NCBI GenBank assembly: GCA_000727475.1
Contig: KL647294.1
Location: forward strand, 680,369 to 744,368
Reading direction: 5' to 3'
Source: Sarcocystis neurona
Taxonomy: Eukaryota > Apicomplexa > Conoidasida > Eucoccidiorida > Sarcocystidae
Length of the DNA stretch: 64,000 bases
Shown here: piece by piece, positions 34,013 to 44,870 of the stretch
Position numbering within the stretch: the stretch's first letter is position 1
Layout of the letters: each line of letters begins with the position of its first letter
Program-made: the position numbers and the translations under genes
The notes under the pieces: generated by a model
Seen by the model: the letters and a program-made list of their open reading frames with translations, nothing else
Database searches by the model: none
What the model was told of the DNA's origin: nothing

Positions 34013-35509
34013 ATGGCTTCAGCAGTAGACCGCATAGCGGCAAAAGCTTCAGAGCAGCAGTCTCGCGGCAGGGGAGGGCTCGACGAAGCAAGTACACAAA
34101 CGCAGCAGGCCGAGGCGCAAGAGCCGGCGCAGAACAGCGGGTGTAGTAGCAGCAGTAGCAGGGCAGCAGCAACATTCTCAAGTGGAAGCTACGCGTGCGA
34201 GTAGAAAGAGATGCAGCATTTCCGCAGGATGCGTGTCGTCACAGCAATACTTTTATTGGCAGGACCTGCTGTGCCACCAGGTACACACACACACACACAC
34301 ACACAGTCGAGTGACGCTTTTCCAGCAGCAGTGCAATAGGAGACAGGTGAAAAGCGGGCTGCTCTGTCGACCGACATTCACTAGTGAGAGCGACAGTGAC
34401 TTTTTTTGCTTTCTCAATCAGACAGCGAAGAGGAGGGAGAGGTATACGCTGTCGTGGACGCCCCGCGGCGCGGTTCTCCGGAGGCACAGACGGGTAAGAG
34501 CTGGTCGTGCTGTCGGCTCACCTTGTACATCTGCACGTTGACGTATGTAGGGTGCACAATTCCTGCGGATTGAGGGCGGTGCAGCTCCATGTATACATCT
34601 TTGTGTAAGGGGGTGCGAATACAGTCCATCATATATATATACATATGTAACTTTATGGGTGTGTATGTGAGGGTTCTGCGGGTGTAAGAAGTGGACTACG
34701 AAGTGTAAAAGTGGGTGCGTCCAGGTATAGACAGCTCTCACGTTAGGTAGTTGTGGCAAGGGGAGAACTGTTAAACGAACTGGTGGTTATGACGCGGCTG
34801 TAGGGTCGGGTTAGAATAGGTGCTGCGTGTGTGCGCACGCTCTCGTTGCATTTTCTTTTTGTCTGTGACACCTGGAGTTTCGAGATGACTGGCGTGGAGG
34901 GTGCTGCGTCTGAGTGGTGCGCGAAGCATGAGACTTGTGCGGATCTCCAGCTCTTCTCTTCTCGTGAAGTCTTCTCGCGCGTCTGTGTGCAAGGACGCCA
35001 TACCGTGCGGTTTGCTCAAGTCAAAATAAGCACACAGGCGCGTGGCCCTGTTCACTTTTTCGATCGATGAGATGTGCGGGAGGGTGCGGTCCCCCGGGGA
35101 GGTTCAGACACCAGGTGGAGGGGGAGGATTCTAAACGAGTCATTACTTGTCAGCGCACTGATACGGATGACACACAAACGTATACGCGTGTGCGTACATA
35201 CAATGTGTGTATGGATATGTATGAAAAGCATGTAAATTTGCACTGTGTGTATATGCGTATATGCGCCTCGTCGTGTGTCTATGTGGCGTCCATTCCGCAA
35301 ACGAAATCCGGCCACCTGTGCATGCGTGTGTGTGTGTGTGTGAAGGGATAGGGAAAAAGGCGTAGATGCGTGTGTGCACATATATGTGTATATATATGTA
35401 TATGTGTTTGTGGCTGCGGGTTTGATGATTGTTTTTTGCAGGGATTTGCCGACCGGACACTAAGACAAACGCAGCTGTGGCTGTTGGGCACGTGGTGCTG
35501 GTGATATAA
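34013..35509 (+). CDS. small acidic protein, four exons (tentative)
   Basis: No family is recognised. The ATG at 34013 (context AGAGATGGCT) opens MASAVDRIAAKASEQQ. Phase-1 donors exist at 34092 (CAA|GTACAC) or 34182 (CAA|GTGGAA). The next exons keep phase 1: 34245-34280, 34422-34493 (acidic, DSEEEGEVYAVVDAP) and 35442-35509, which reads ICRPDTKTNAAVAVGHVVLV and ends in TAA at 35507-35509. The last two acceptors are strong (TTTCTCAATCAG, GTTTTTTGCAG) and the donor after exon 3 is GTAAGAG. The product would be 84 or 114 residues depending on the first donor. Exon 2 is only 36 bases and is the weakest part. An ORF at 35549-35830 following GTTGCTGCAG may be an alternative 3' exon. Confidence 0.3.
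34283..34305. repeat. (AC)n microsatellite
   Basis: Perfect AC run directly after the proposed exon 2 donor. Confidence 0.95.
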
Positions 35510-38500
35510 AAAGTTAATTTTTTCGGTGCCTACCTCCTGGAGGAGGACGTGTTGCTGCAGAGAGTACCACCCAAAGGAGAAAGTTCTGCATTCTTTACGT
35601 GCAGCACGCCTGCCGGTTCGTATGGGGTGTGTTCGTCTTGTAGGAGACCACCGCAGACAAAGAGTCTGACCCCTTATACACGAGGAACATGCTGCTGCGA
35701 AGGCGGTGTAGGTGAATATGAGTGTTTGCGGGAAGTGTTGGATACACGAGAGGTGGGATCTGCAGTAGAAGAAAGATTAACTTCTAGGGCCTTTAGCCAC
35801 TATGGGCAACGGGCGGAACGGATGTGTTAGGTACATAGTAATATGCAGTACAGTGCAGGTTATTTCCCTAAGCAGTTTCTGGTGAGCTTTTGCGGAAAAA
35901 CCTGTAGAGACACGAGTACTTCAGATGTGTGCAACAGGGAAGAGGGACGGAGAGGGGGGACAGACAACAAGATAAGTGAAGACAGACGCGGAAAAGTTGG
36001 TATTCGCCGTGGCGTTGTGGACACAAAGAAATATTGAAGCACGGTAGCTGGAGAAGGCCGAGCAGGCCACAGACAGCGGCGTAGGAATAGTGGAGAGAGG
36101 TAATTGTCTAGGAGAAAGGAGCCACTCAGGAAAAGAAGAAGAGAGAGATACAGGAAGCGTCAGAAAAGCTGCAGGACGACTTTTCGATAAAGGCTCTTCA
36201 GCTTGTTATCGTGAGGAAATTGCGACAGACGGGAGCGAGGCTATGACTCGAGTTACAAGCGTCAGTGGAAAAGAAGACTTTTTGTGGAAGGCTACCGTAG
36301 GGCTACCGTAGGAGAGAGCAGCATGAGAGAAAGTTGAATCAGAAAGAGAGAAGGAACAAACGTAGAGGCAGCCGCAGGTGCAGTAGCAGAGGCGGGGATT
36401 TTTTGAAGGACGAGAAGAGAGAGAGAGACCACCAAGCTGCAGCAATTGCAAGAGGATCATTAGCAGGAAGTGTTTTCAGCCGTTCACTGGTGATAAAGGA
36501 AAGGTGGCGGAAACGACAACAGCAGTGGAAATTCCGACAGGCTAGCAGACGATTTTCCCCCAGGAAAGGTAGTTCCTTTGAAAGCGGAAAGTGCTGGCTT
36601 GTCACGTTCTTTTCTCTGTGCTGCTCAGCGTTTACGGCTGATGCTCATGGACCCCTGTCATCATCGTCTGGAAGGATATAACAACAAACAAAAACAACTG
36701 CTCACGGGAAACTGACATTGCGGCTGCTGCTGCAAGGAGTTATAATGGAACGATTGCAGCGAATCATGTGGCTGCCGCTGCTGAGGGATCTGAGATGCTA
36801 CTGCTAACACAAGATGCTGCAATACAAGGATGCTGCTGCACCATGACATCACATTCGTGCTAGAGAAAACCTAAGTGATGCTGCTGCAGCAGCGACCAGT
36901 AACAAGTTGTTGTTGCGACACGGGGCAGCAGCAGTCGTGTGTTTCCGCTGGTACAGTTAGCATGAAAGCAGCTATGACTGCAGCGAAAACCGTGATGTTC
37001 CCGCTTGTGGGTCTACGATGCTGCTGCCGTTGCAGGACCACGTGATCGTGCCCCCTGCTGCAGATTCTGATTTTTCAAGGGCGTATCACGCTAATACGGG
37101 GAAATATGTGGTACTGTTACGACGCAACGTTCACTTCCTGAAGTCTACAGAGAGGGTAGGGTGACGACGGACTTTCAAGGTTGTTGCAGAAGGCTTTGCA
37201 TGTAAATTTGCGTGGGAGTGCTCACCTGCTGCTGCGACACGATACAGATACCGCCTTTGTTGCAGCGATGTGCGATGCTTTTGGTGCAGGGGAAATCAGC
37301 ACAGCAACAAAAGAGGGTTCCGGGTGATCTCCTCCTGCAGTATAACATGCCTTCCGCTACAGCAGCAGCTGAGGAAGGAGGTACTGCTGCAGGCACCGCA
37401 GCAGTGGCGGGAGTGTCATGCACACGGCACTGAGAGAAAACGTATGCCTGAAGCAAGGCGAATGATACTGGCACGACACACACGCGATTCGAGCAGAAGA
37501 ACACATTGGAACAACGAAAAAGAGCGGCATCGTACGCAACGTTGCAGGTTTCCGTAGTTGATTCATATGGTACTGAGGTTCCACGCACGTGATTATAATT
37601 AAATTGTACGTGTATAGCAGCAAATGAGCACAGTGTTCGCAGGAGCAACACCACCAGAACGAGTTGTAGCCGTGTCAGCGGAGTAGCCCGCGGATCCGAG
37701 GCACAGTGCTACGAACGTGGGAGCAAGGGGACTTCGAATTGGACGGCAAGCGCATACAAGCGTAGGAAGAACGCACTTTATATGACGCTGTGGCGAGATA
37801 TGCAGTGCGTGTGTGGGCAGTCGCTGCGCCGTTGTCGCAAGCAGCGCAGCAGGCGCAATAGCCACAACAGGATGGATCGTTTTCTCACACATGTCGTATG
37901 TGCAGCAGGAGGGGCGGCAGGTGGCCGTGTCGATGTAAAATTGCCGCGGTGCTGCAGATATTTGGATCCACATCGGCGGAATGGCTCCCAGGCTTACGCG
38001 TATTTCGTAGGAGTACGTGCGGCGCAACTGTGTTTGCTTTGGCTGCAGCGCCCACAAGTCTTGGTGCTTGAAAATAAAGGTGACAATTCAACCAAACTTT
38101 GATGCGTTCCCCACGTTGCAGCATCAACTCTCCACGTACACTCACGGTGATACGATCAGAGAGGAACTGCGCAACCAGTCGGAGTTGCTAGGTGTAATTA
38201 GTGTGCCGAACGTGCGGAATGGACAAATTATATGTTTCGGCTGGCAAAGCCTTGTGTGGCGCAAAGTCATGTGCGGAAACAAAGAACATAACGGGAGAGA
38301 AGAGCCCTGTTTTCCACTGGACTCGGGAGATGTGGGGAAACGCAAGGTTCGTAATGCGCCAGGGGAAAAACATGCTGACTTACAGAGGAAGGGTTTTGCG
38401 CGCCTGCGTGATCGAGATGCACGCGTCAAAAATTTTTTTCCGCAGTAAGCGTGTGGGAAGTTCTGGTAAGAGGCGAGCAGTGACGAGATTTGACTTTGGG

Positions 38501-38554
38501 GGGGGCTACTAATGGCCAGCGGGGGACTGTATACTCATAAGGGAGGTGGTGAGA

Positions 38555-38800
38555 TACGTAACCGCGTGTTCCAAGTCGAACGAGGAGATTTTTCAGAAGC
38601 GGAACTTCTGGGGAATATATTCACGTATAAGCGAAGTGCTGAAGAACGTATCTGTGTCTGTTAAGTCAAAGGAGGCGAATTTCTCAACGAATTCCTGGGA
38701 AGCATCTGTTTATGAACGAGGGTGGTGATGTGAGACACGTTTCATTGTGTTAAGCCAAACGAGGAGAGTTTTTTCAGCAGGAATGTATGGTGAAGGGGGG
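38555..38800. repeat. three diverged tandem units, period about 89
   Basis: Related segments (aagtcgaacgaggagatttt, aagtcaaaggaggcgaattt, aagccaaacgaggagagttt) begin near 38573, 38663 and 38752, each preceded by a cgt...tgtgtt-like word. Confidence 0.65.
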
Positions 38801-39838
38801 TAAAACTGTGTTAGTGGTGTTGGTGGAGATGACTTTTAGAGAGAAGCGTACACGTTGTGAGATACTATCCTTCGTTGAAGAGAGAGATGACGGCTGCTCG
38901 TTTCGCGCTGTCTGCGGGCTGGGAATCTGCCTGAAAAGAGCAGCAGCTCTGACCGCCTGATGTACCAAGTCGTTTTTGAATCTTGTTAATCCGCTTCCAC
39001 GTAGTATTCGCGACCGCTAAAAAAAACATAATGGCAAATCGTAGCACATTTAACACGTTCAGGTGCAGCACCGCACATTCGAGCTGCATAGACACCGTTT
39101 TCCGCTTGTTCTCTTAGACGCTGAGCAAGGGGGAGCGGATGCCAGCCAGGTTCCTGGTGGATCATCGTTCAGATGTAGGGACGAACGGAGACTAGGTGTG
39201 CAGCTGCGTGGGACAGCGGGCCCAAGTCAAGCTGTTGTTCGGATGTCTGGATGCAGCTGTACACGTCTGCATCTGTGTGGGCAAGAACAAAAGCCATTTA
39301 TATAGCTGTGAATACAGGTTCTCAATTTCGAAAACAGTACATCTCCTTTGTGGGATGTGCTGTTGTTGCGTCGTTGGGGAAGATGAAAGAACAGGCTTTA
39401 TTAGAGACTGCACTGCTTGCTTTGACACCTGATGAATACAATGGGAAATGATCGAGGTCGCACAGCTCACAGTCCAGCTGCTTGATACGTTGTGAATGGA
39501 GACTCTGCACTCTTGACCTTACTAAGTACCACGGAGCGCAAGGACTCAGAGTGAACCGTTGGTCCGAACTGTCCGAATCGATGCGTTATTGGGGTAGAGA
39601 CGAAAAATCTTTCCTTGCACTGTTCATCATACACGTTAGGGTATGGGCGCTGCAGTTTACAGCTCGCGCAGCGCATTCCCTACACTGCTACAGGTAGTTC
39701 TGCCGTGCCTTTGAGGGTAGGAGCAGGGAGGCGTGTGCACAACGGAAGCAAGTCCGTGGGGATATACTTTTGGGTAAACGTACAGAAGCTGACTTGTCGA
39801 CTTAACTGCCGAATGCGCATTCCCAACGGGTAAATTGT

Positions 39839-40297
39839 ATGCGCTCTGTAGCAGCGCTTCGTCCTAGTGCGGTTCGGCAAAATCTCCGGATGTGCGTCTG
39901 GAGGCGCTCTCTAGAAAAGGCATATTATCTGCAGATGTTAGCCAAGGATACGTACTGCCCAGCTTGTATAGTGACGGAACCCAGTGGTGGCAAACTCTCG
40001 GTGTGCAGCTGCATTCTGCGGTGTAATCTTGTCAGGGACACAGTTTCGTAGCCACTTGTGAGCTGCCTATCTTTTCCTCGTCCCTTCGTCCTGCGTAGGA
40101 AATGGGAGCCTTCAGGTATCGATTTTGTAATTTCGACGCCCCAGTGGTGGGCATTTGGGCCAGTGCGGACGAAAGCACTACATTGCCTTCTGTCTTTAAA
40201 CCAATTATACCTGCTCCCAAGGTCCCCAATCATTTCCCACAGTTCACTTGAAATATATGTGTTGCGTGTCCCGGGCTCGGTATCGATTTCAAAATGA
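39839..40297 (+). pseudogene. possible Ty3/gypsy integrase relic
   Basis: Two + frames separated by a stop at about 40050 contain stretches that recall the integrase of Ty3/gypsy elements. The first (RRSLEKAYYLQMLAKDTYCP) resembles the zinc-finger end, although its histidines are not seen. The second (RRKWEPSGIDFV, then LRVPGSVSIS) resembles the start of the catalytic core and the later region before the second Asp. The catalytic Asp expected shortly after GIDFV is not evident. There are no LTRs, reverse transcriptase or terminal duplications that I can see. If real, it is heavily decayed. Chance resemblance is quite possible. Confidence 0.2.
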
Positions 40298-41815
40298 GAA
40301 ATCGCAACGTCTCATCACGACAGCCTCCGAAGTGATACGTATTCGCATTTCAGACAAAGGCTACAGTGTAATATGTGTTGTTCCCGTGACGCGCCTCTGG
40401 GTAACCGAAAAAAAGACCTTACACCGCCATATAGTCGCACGTTCTCGACACTACGTTTTCACGATAGGTGTCAATGAGCCCAGTTTGTATCCATGTAAAA
40501 CAGATATACAGGAGTGTGGACCGACACAGCTCGTTTCGACGGGAGGGGTCGTGACGTTCACTGAGACGGGCCTGTTTGTTGAAACACGTAGGGCATGAAT
40601 TTGTCTTTGGCTCCTCATACACCCATCTATAGTTCTTCACACTGACTCTTGAAACATGCCTTTTCTATCCACTCGTTTGTCGTTACACTCCCTGCTTTTG
40701 GTGAAGAAGTATCTTCACGTTTCTTTCAGTTATACTTTATCTGTTGAAGGGTTTTCTAAGCGTCTCGATCGCACAGCAGATGACGCTGCCCTTAGTGTCT
40801 ACACGGTATTCAGCGTTTGCCCTTGCGTATTACACAAAGGAGACAGACGGTTCCGACTGCTCGTTGTGGCGAGTGTCTCCGCCATAAATGTAGCAGAACA
40901 GGCTACCACTTCTTTACAATATGGCTGGCACCGGAGACTTTAGTAGTCGCACTTGTTCAGTAGAGGAATTGGACAACCAGTCTATTAAATAACGTAGCGT
41001 TCGTGTTCGCATTAGAAAGGAGAACTATCTGAGCTAGCAGAAAGATAGCGAACATACGGAAGTAAATGTGGTATCCATACTGCAACTCTGACGTATATTT
41101 GTAGCAGCGTTTTTTCTCGTCTTTTACACTAAAACAGAGGGAACACTGTTATGCGGCTATACCTGTTTAACACTACGAGATCAGATGTGAGAGACGTCGC
41201 TGTATACTATCACATGAACTATGGTACACTGCAAAGGACCCTATACAAATATTTAGACGGGGGTACATCTAAACTATCACAGGATAGGTAGGAAGTTGAG
41301 CCAGAGAGACGCAGAATTTAGAGAGTACTTGATTTGGAAGACCCTCTAGTTACACGTAATGGAGAGTACATTATTTCTGCTTTCTGACAGTCAGCCTCTT
41401 GACTACTGTCAACTTTTTGAAGGCACTTCTTCATGGAACGTAAGTAACGTGAAAATGGAGGCTAAGTACACAGGTGAGTGATGCCAGCGGTGGGTCTGCC
41501 CCCAGCATGTGAGGTTTTCCGAGCCGACAACTATTTCTTGTTCATCGTTCCGCCAACTGACTGGTCAGGAATTGCTGAATTTTAATGATCGTCGCGTGGC
41601 TAACTCTCTTCTCGCTCCAGGGGAACCCCAGAAGGCGGGTGCCAGCAGACGGCACGCTACAGAGCTTTATTGGACACATGTGCCGGGCGCCACAAACCGA
41701 AACGAAGACTTTATTACCAGAGTCAAACGCTGTAAAATTCGACTCATGGAAACGAGGAGCTACGCTGTATTCCCTACTGGATTTGTGTTGTGGCAATTGT
41801 TTTTGTAGAAGGCAC

Positions 41816-42266
41816 TTATCATTCGAGTGCACTGATTTGTCGCTACCGTTTCGACGCAGACGGCGACGAGAGTCGGCGGGCAGAGCCCTCCAAAGAACCT
41901 CCGTGTTTTGCGGGTCGGCGTTTATCTCCGAAAGGAAAAGCACACCCTGCGAGAAGTAGTGGACGTGACAAACGTAGATACACATACGTGAACGTGACAG
42001 AACGTCCCCCTAGGTACGTACCTATGTTTATATACGTACATATTCTCTACATATTTGCGCGTCAGAGTGCGTGTGCACGCACACTCCTACGTAACAACAG
42101 TGAAAAGGAAGCAGCTACCCTTCCCTCGAGAAGACACCTACGGCTTCCAGAGTATACGGGTAGATGTGAACGATATGATAGCGACCCTCAAGCGACTGGA
42201 GATTTAGTTACCTTTTCCGGTCACAGAGAGAAAATGGAAGAGACGAGGATGAAATCTGGTCATTAA
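41816..42266 (+). CDS. candidate terminal exon
   Basis: After a strong acceptor (CAATTGTTTTTGTAG) the + frame stays open for about 150 codons to the stop at 42264-42266, reading GTYHSSALICRYRFDADGDE and later LLRNNSEKEAATLPSRRH. A possible internal donor is CCTAG|GTACGT. No partner exon or family was found, and the - strand (41985-41542) is open for 147 codons as well, so strand and status are uncertain. Confidence 0.2.
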
Positions 42267-42913
42267 CGCGCCTCTTACAACAACAGTATCTTATTAAAAC
42301 TGAGGCAGCAACACAGTGCCTACTGTGTAACGACCGTGCGTCCGTCTATGAGTGTGTGTATACGCGCACGTACCCAAAAAGTAGGAGGACACAACTGTCT
42401 GTTCTCTTGTGCACACTTGCGTACGGGAGGATTCTCTATATAGCAAAGTCTTCTGTCTACACTTCTCTACACAGAGATGTCTACGAGTATCTTTTATGTC
42501 TGTCAAAGCGTACAGTAGCATGAAACTACGACGGTGGTGTACAACATAAAGTCACTACACCTCCTGTGATCAGTACGCATCTGGAAAGGTACCTGCTTGC
42601 TAAAGCGCTTTGAAGGACGCAGACGGAGAAGCGAAACGTCAGTTTACCTCGCGCGAGAGACTCGATTGGGACGGGTTGATATTTGAAGCGGGCGGTTTCG
42701 CTGAAGATGCGGAACCTGAAGGGCAGCAAATCATAAACCTGTGGCAATTACTTGCTACATAGATACACAGATATATACATATACATATATATATATATAC
42801 ATGCATAGACACGCGCCCACAAGTTTTTCTATGACTATGCACGTATGAATATGTACGTACATATACGTGCATGTCTAAGCACATATGCATCTCCCTCTGT
42901 ATATAGATCCGCA

Positions 42914-42916
42914 TAC

Positions 42917-42950
<34 letters not shown>

Positions 42951-42959
42951 GCATATATA
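42914..42959. repeat. (AT)n microsatellite
   Basis: Nearly perfect AT alternation with a few gt/gc interruptions. Confidence 0.9.
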
Positions 42960-44525
42960 CGTTTTTCGTGAGGACAGATAGGGAAGCTCTGCAGTTGCTA
43001 GGAAACAACAGCAGTGTCCTGATGTGAGAATCTGCATACACAGAGACTTGGCACATGTGCGGCTACACAAGTCGAGGAGAGGGAGATGCGTGTATTGGTA
43101 AAGAGAAGGAGAGAAGGGAAGTGAGAGATACAGAGAGACAGATGCACCGATGTACAAAATTGCCTTTAAAGTTCCAGAAAAAGAAGGAAAAAAGGGAAGG
43201 TCAGATGCCCTCTTATAGTGGAGAAGAAAGAAATCCGAGAATCTGCGTGAAAGGACGCGTCATCGCATTGTCTTCAAGAAAAGCAGAAAACGAGAAAAAG
43301 GAGCTCATCCACATTGTAAGAGAAGAAGGGACTCCTCTCCTCTTAAAAAGTGAGGAGAACGAGAAGGAAGAAATGACACCGACGAAGAAGACGTCCTGCA
43401 GACCAGGCACAGTGCTTGGTGATATGTTTGTCAACAACGGCAGGAATGAGACTACAGCGTCAACGCCTCAAAACCCGAAAGAATGTTGTATAGTTATTAC
43501 CCACATATAAAAGGAAATGCGGTGTACCACCACCAAGAGACCCTCGCGTTTGACAGGAAAAAAGACGTGACACGACGAGCGACGAAAAGAAGAGCTTCTG
43601 TTCGTGGGGACCCAGTGAAAGGAGATGAAGTCACAAACGCGAGCAAAGCTTTTAAAATATCTACTGTGTCCCTCGTTCTTCTCCATCTGCTTTCTCCGCC
43701 CCTGTTTCTTCTGCGCGTTCTATAGCGTGTCCCTGTGTTTTTGCTGCTTTCCCTCTGCTCTTTATCTTCTCTGTCTTCGTTTTTTTCCGCCCGCCTGTCT
43801 TTTCTTTTGCTGCAGCCACCACCATTTTTGCCTCTCTTGCATTCTCCGCTTCCTCTAGCACTTCTCCCTGTCCTCGTTTCCTTTCCTACATTTCTAATAA
43901 CTTTTCTGCTTGAAGAGTATCGGAAGGCTTCCACGTGCCATGTTGCTGCAAACAACGCGCATGACGGCTATCTTCAATTTTGCACTTGGCGACAGCGCCA
44001 TTTCCGTAGCGACGCAAGCACTGCAGATATTCTCCCCTGCAAGACGGAACCACAAAAAGCAGAAAATTCGTATCTCCACGTATACGAAAGGAGAACAAAA
44101 AGAAGAGAACCGGGCTCTTTTGTACGAAAAAATGAACGACCGCAAGGTAGAGATTCTGTTCGCACGTACACTGAGGGAGACGGACAGACAAAAACAGACT
44201 GTCCTCTATCGCATGAGTAAGTCACTTGCGGCGCAAAGGGAGGTTAGAGCCACACAGAGAGACAGCCGAAGAAGGGAAAATAGCCAGGGGGAAAAAATGG
44301 GTGAAATGAGACCTGTGCTGCGTGCAGCAACCGAGGTGGAGAATAGGGGAGAACAAAAACACAGGCACTTCGTAAAGACAGTCGTTGCAAGACTTGTTTG
44401 CTGGCGCCTGTTGAGAAGGAAAGGGCGACAACGGAGTGTCATGGAAAGAAGCAGAGGCGACGGACACACAGAGGACGCTTCGTACAGAATTCAACAAGGC
44501 AGAAACGACGGTGCGCCGTTCTAAA

Positions 44526-44870
44526 ATGCCGCGAAAGTCAGAGAGTCTCCGCACGCTCACGCAGTTTGTATTTCCGTCCACGTGGGGCTTGCACATCAGC
44601 GCAGCATCGGAAAAGAAGAAAGAGCGTACAGACAGAAAGGCCAGCAAAACGGAAACACGAAAAGACACAGACTCACAGACGTCAGCCGCCGTAGCTGAGG
44701 TCAGTCAGAAGGACTCTTCGCACGACCCCTGCTTCAGCAGCAGAGACAGAAGCGGCAGCAGGAGGAGCGGCAAAACGGTAGCAACAGCAGCAGCTGAAGA
44801 AAGGGAAGCCGCGCTGAGGGCATCTATACCACCACCAGTCGGCAGAATTTTACACTCTATATACGGATAG
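44526..44870 (+). CDS. basic, polar ORF, possible first exon
   Basis: The ATG at 44526 has a favourable context (CTAAAATGCC). The 114-codon frame reads MPRKSESLRTLTQFVFPSTW, then a Lys/Glu/Arg-rich segment and an Ala/Arg-rich end. No domain is recognised. Possible donors (GAG|GTCAGT, ACG|GTAGCA) fall in phase 0, so it may be the first exon of a gene continuing to the right. I could not link it to the 49.6-55.4 kb exons. Confidence 0.25.
   Translation: MPRKSESLRTLTQFVFPSTWGLHISAASEKKKERTDRKASKTETRKDTDSQTSAAVAEVSQKDSSHDPCFSSRDRSGSRRSGKTVATAAAEEREAALRASIPPPVGRILHSIYG

Larger units (their letters stand above)
35510..44525. other. gene-poor stretch with possible relics
   Basis: Base composition is closer to balanced here and CAG runs are rare. 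I find no gene that can be chained. Notable pieces are a Gln/Arg-rich + ORF (37270-37557) with a Cys-x2-Cys-x4-His start, three diverged 89-base repeats (38555-38800), an integrase-like stretch (39839-40300), ORFs at 41509-41808 and 41790-42266 on +, and purine-rich and pyrimidine-rich blocks from 43080 to 44480. Alternating purine-pyrimidine DNA lies at 42760-42960. Confidence 0.4.

Noticed and set aside
36285..36312. 12-base direct repeat gctaccgtaggg
   Set aside because: Two short copies only. Too small to interpret.
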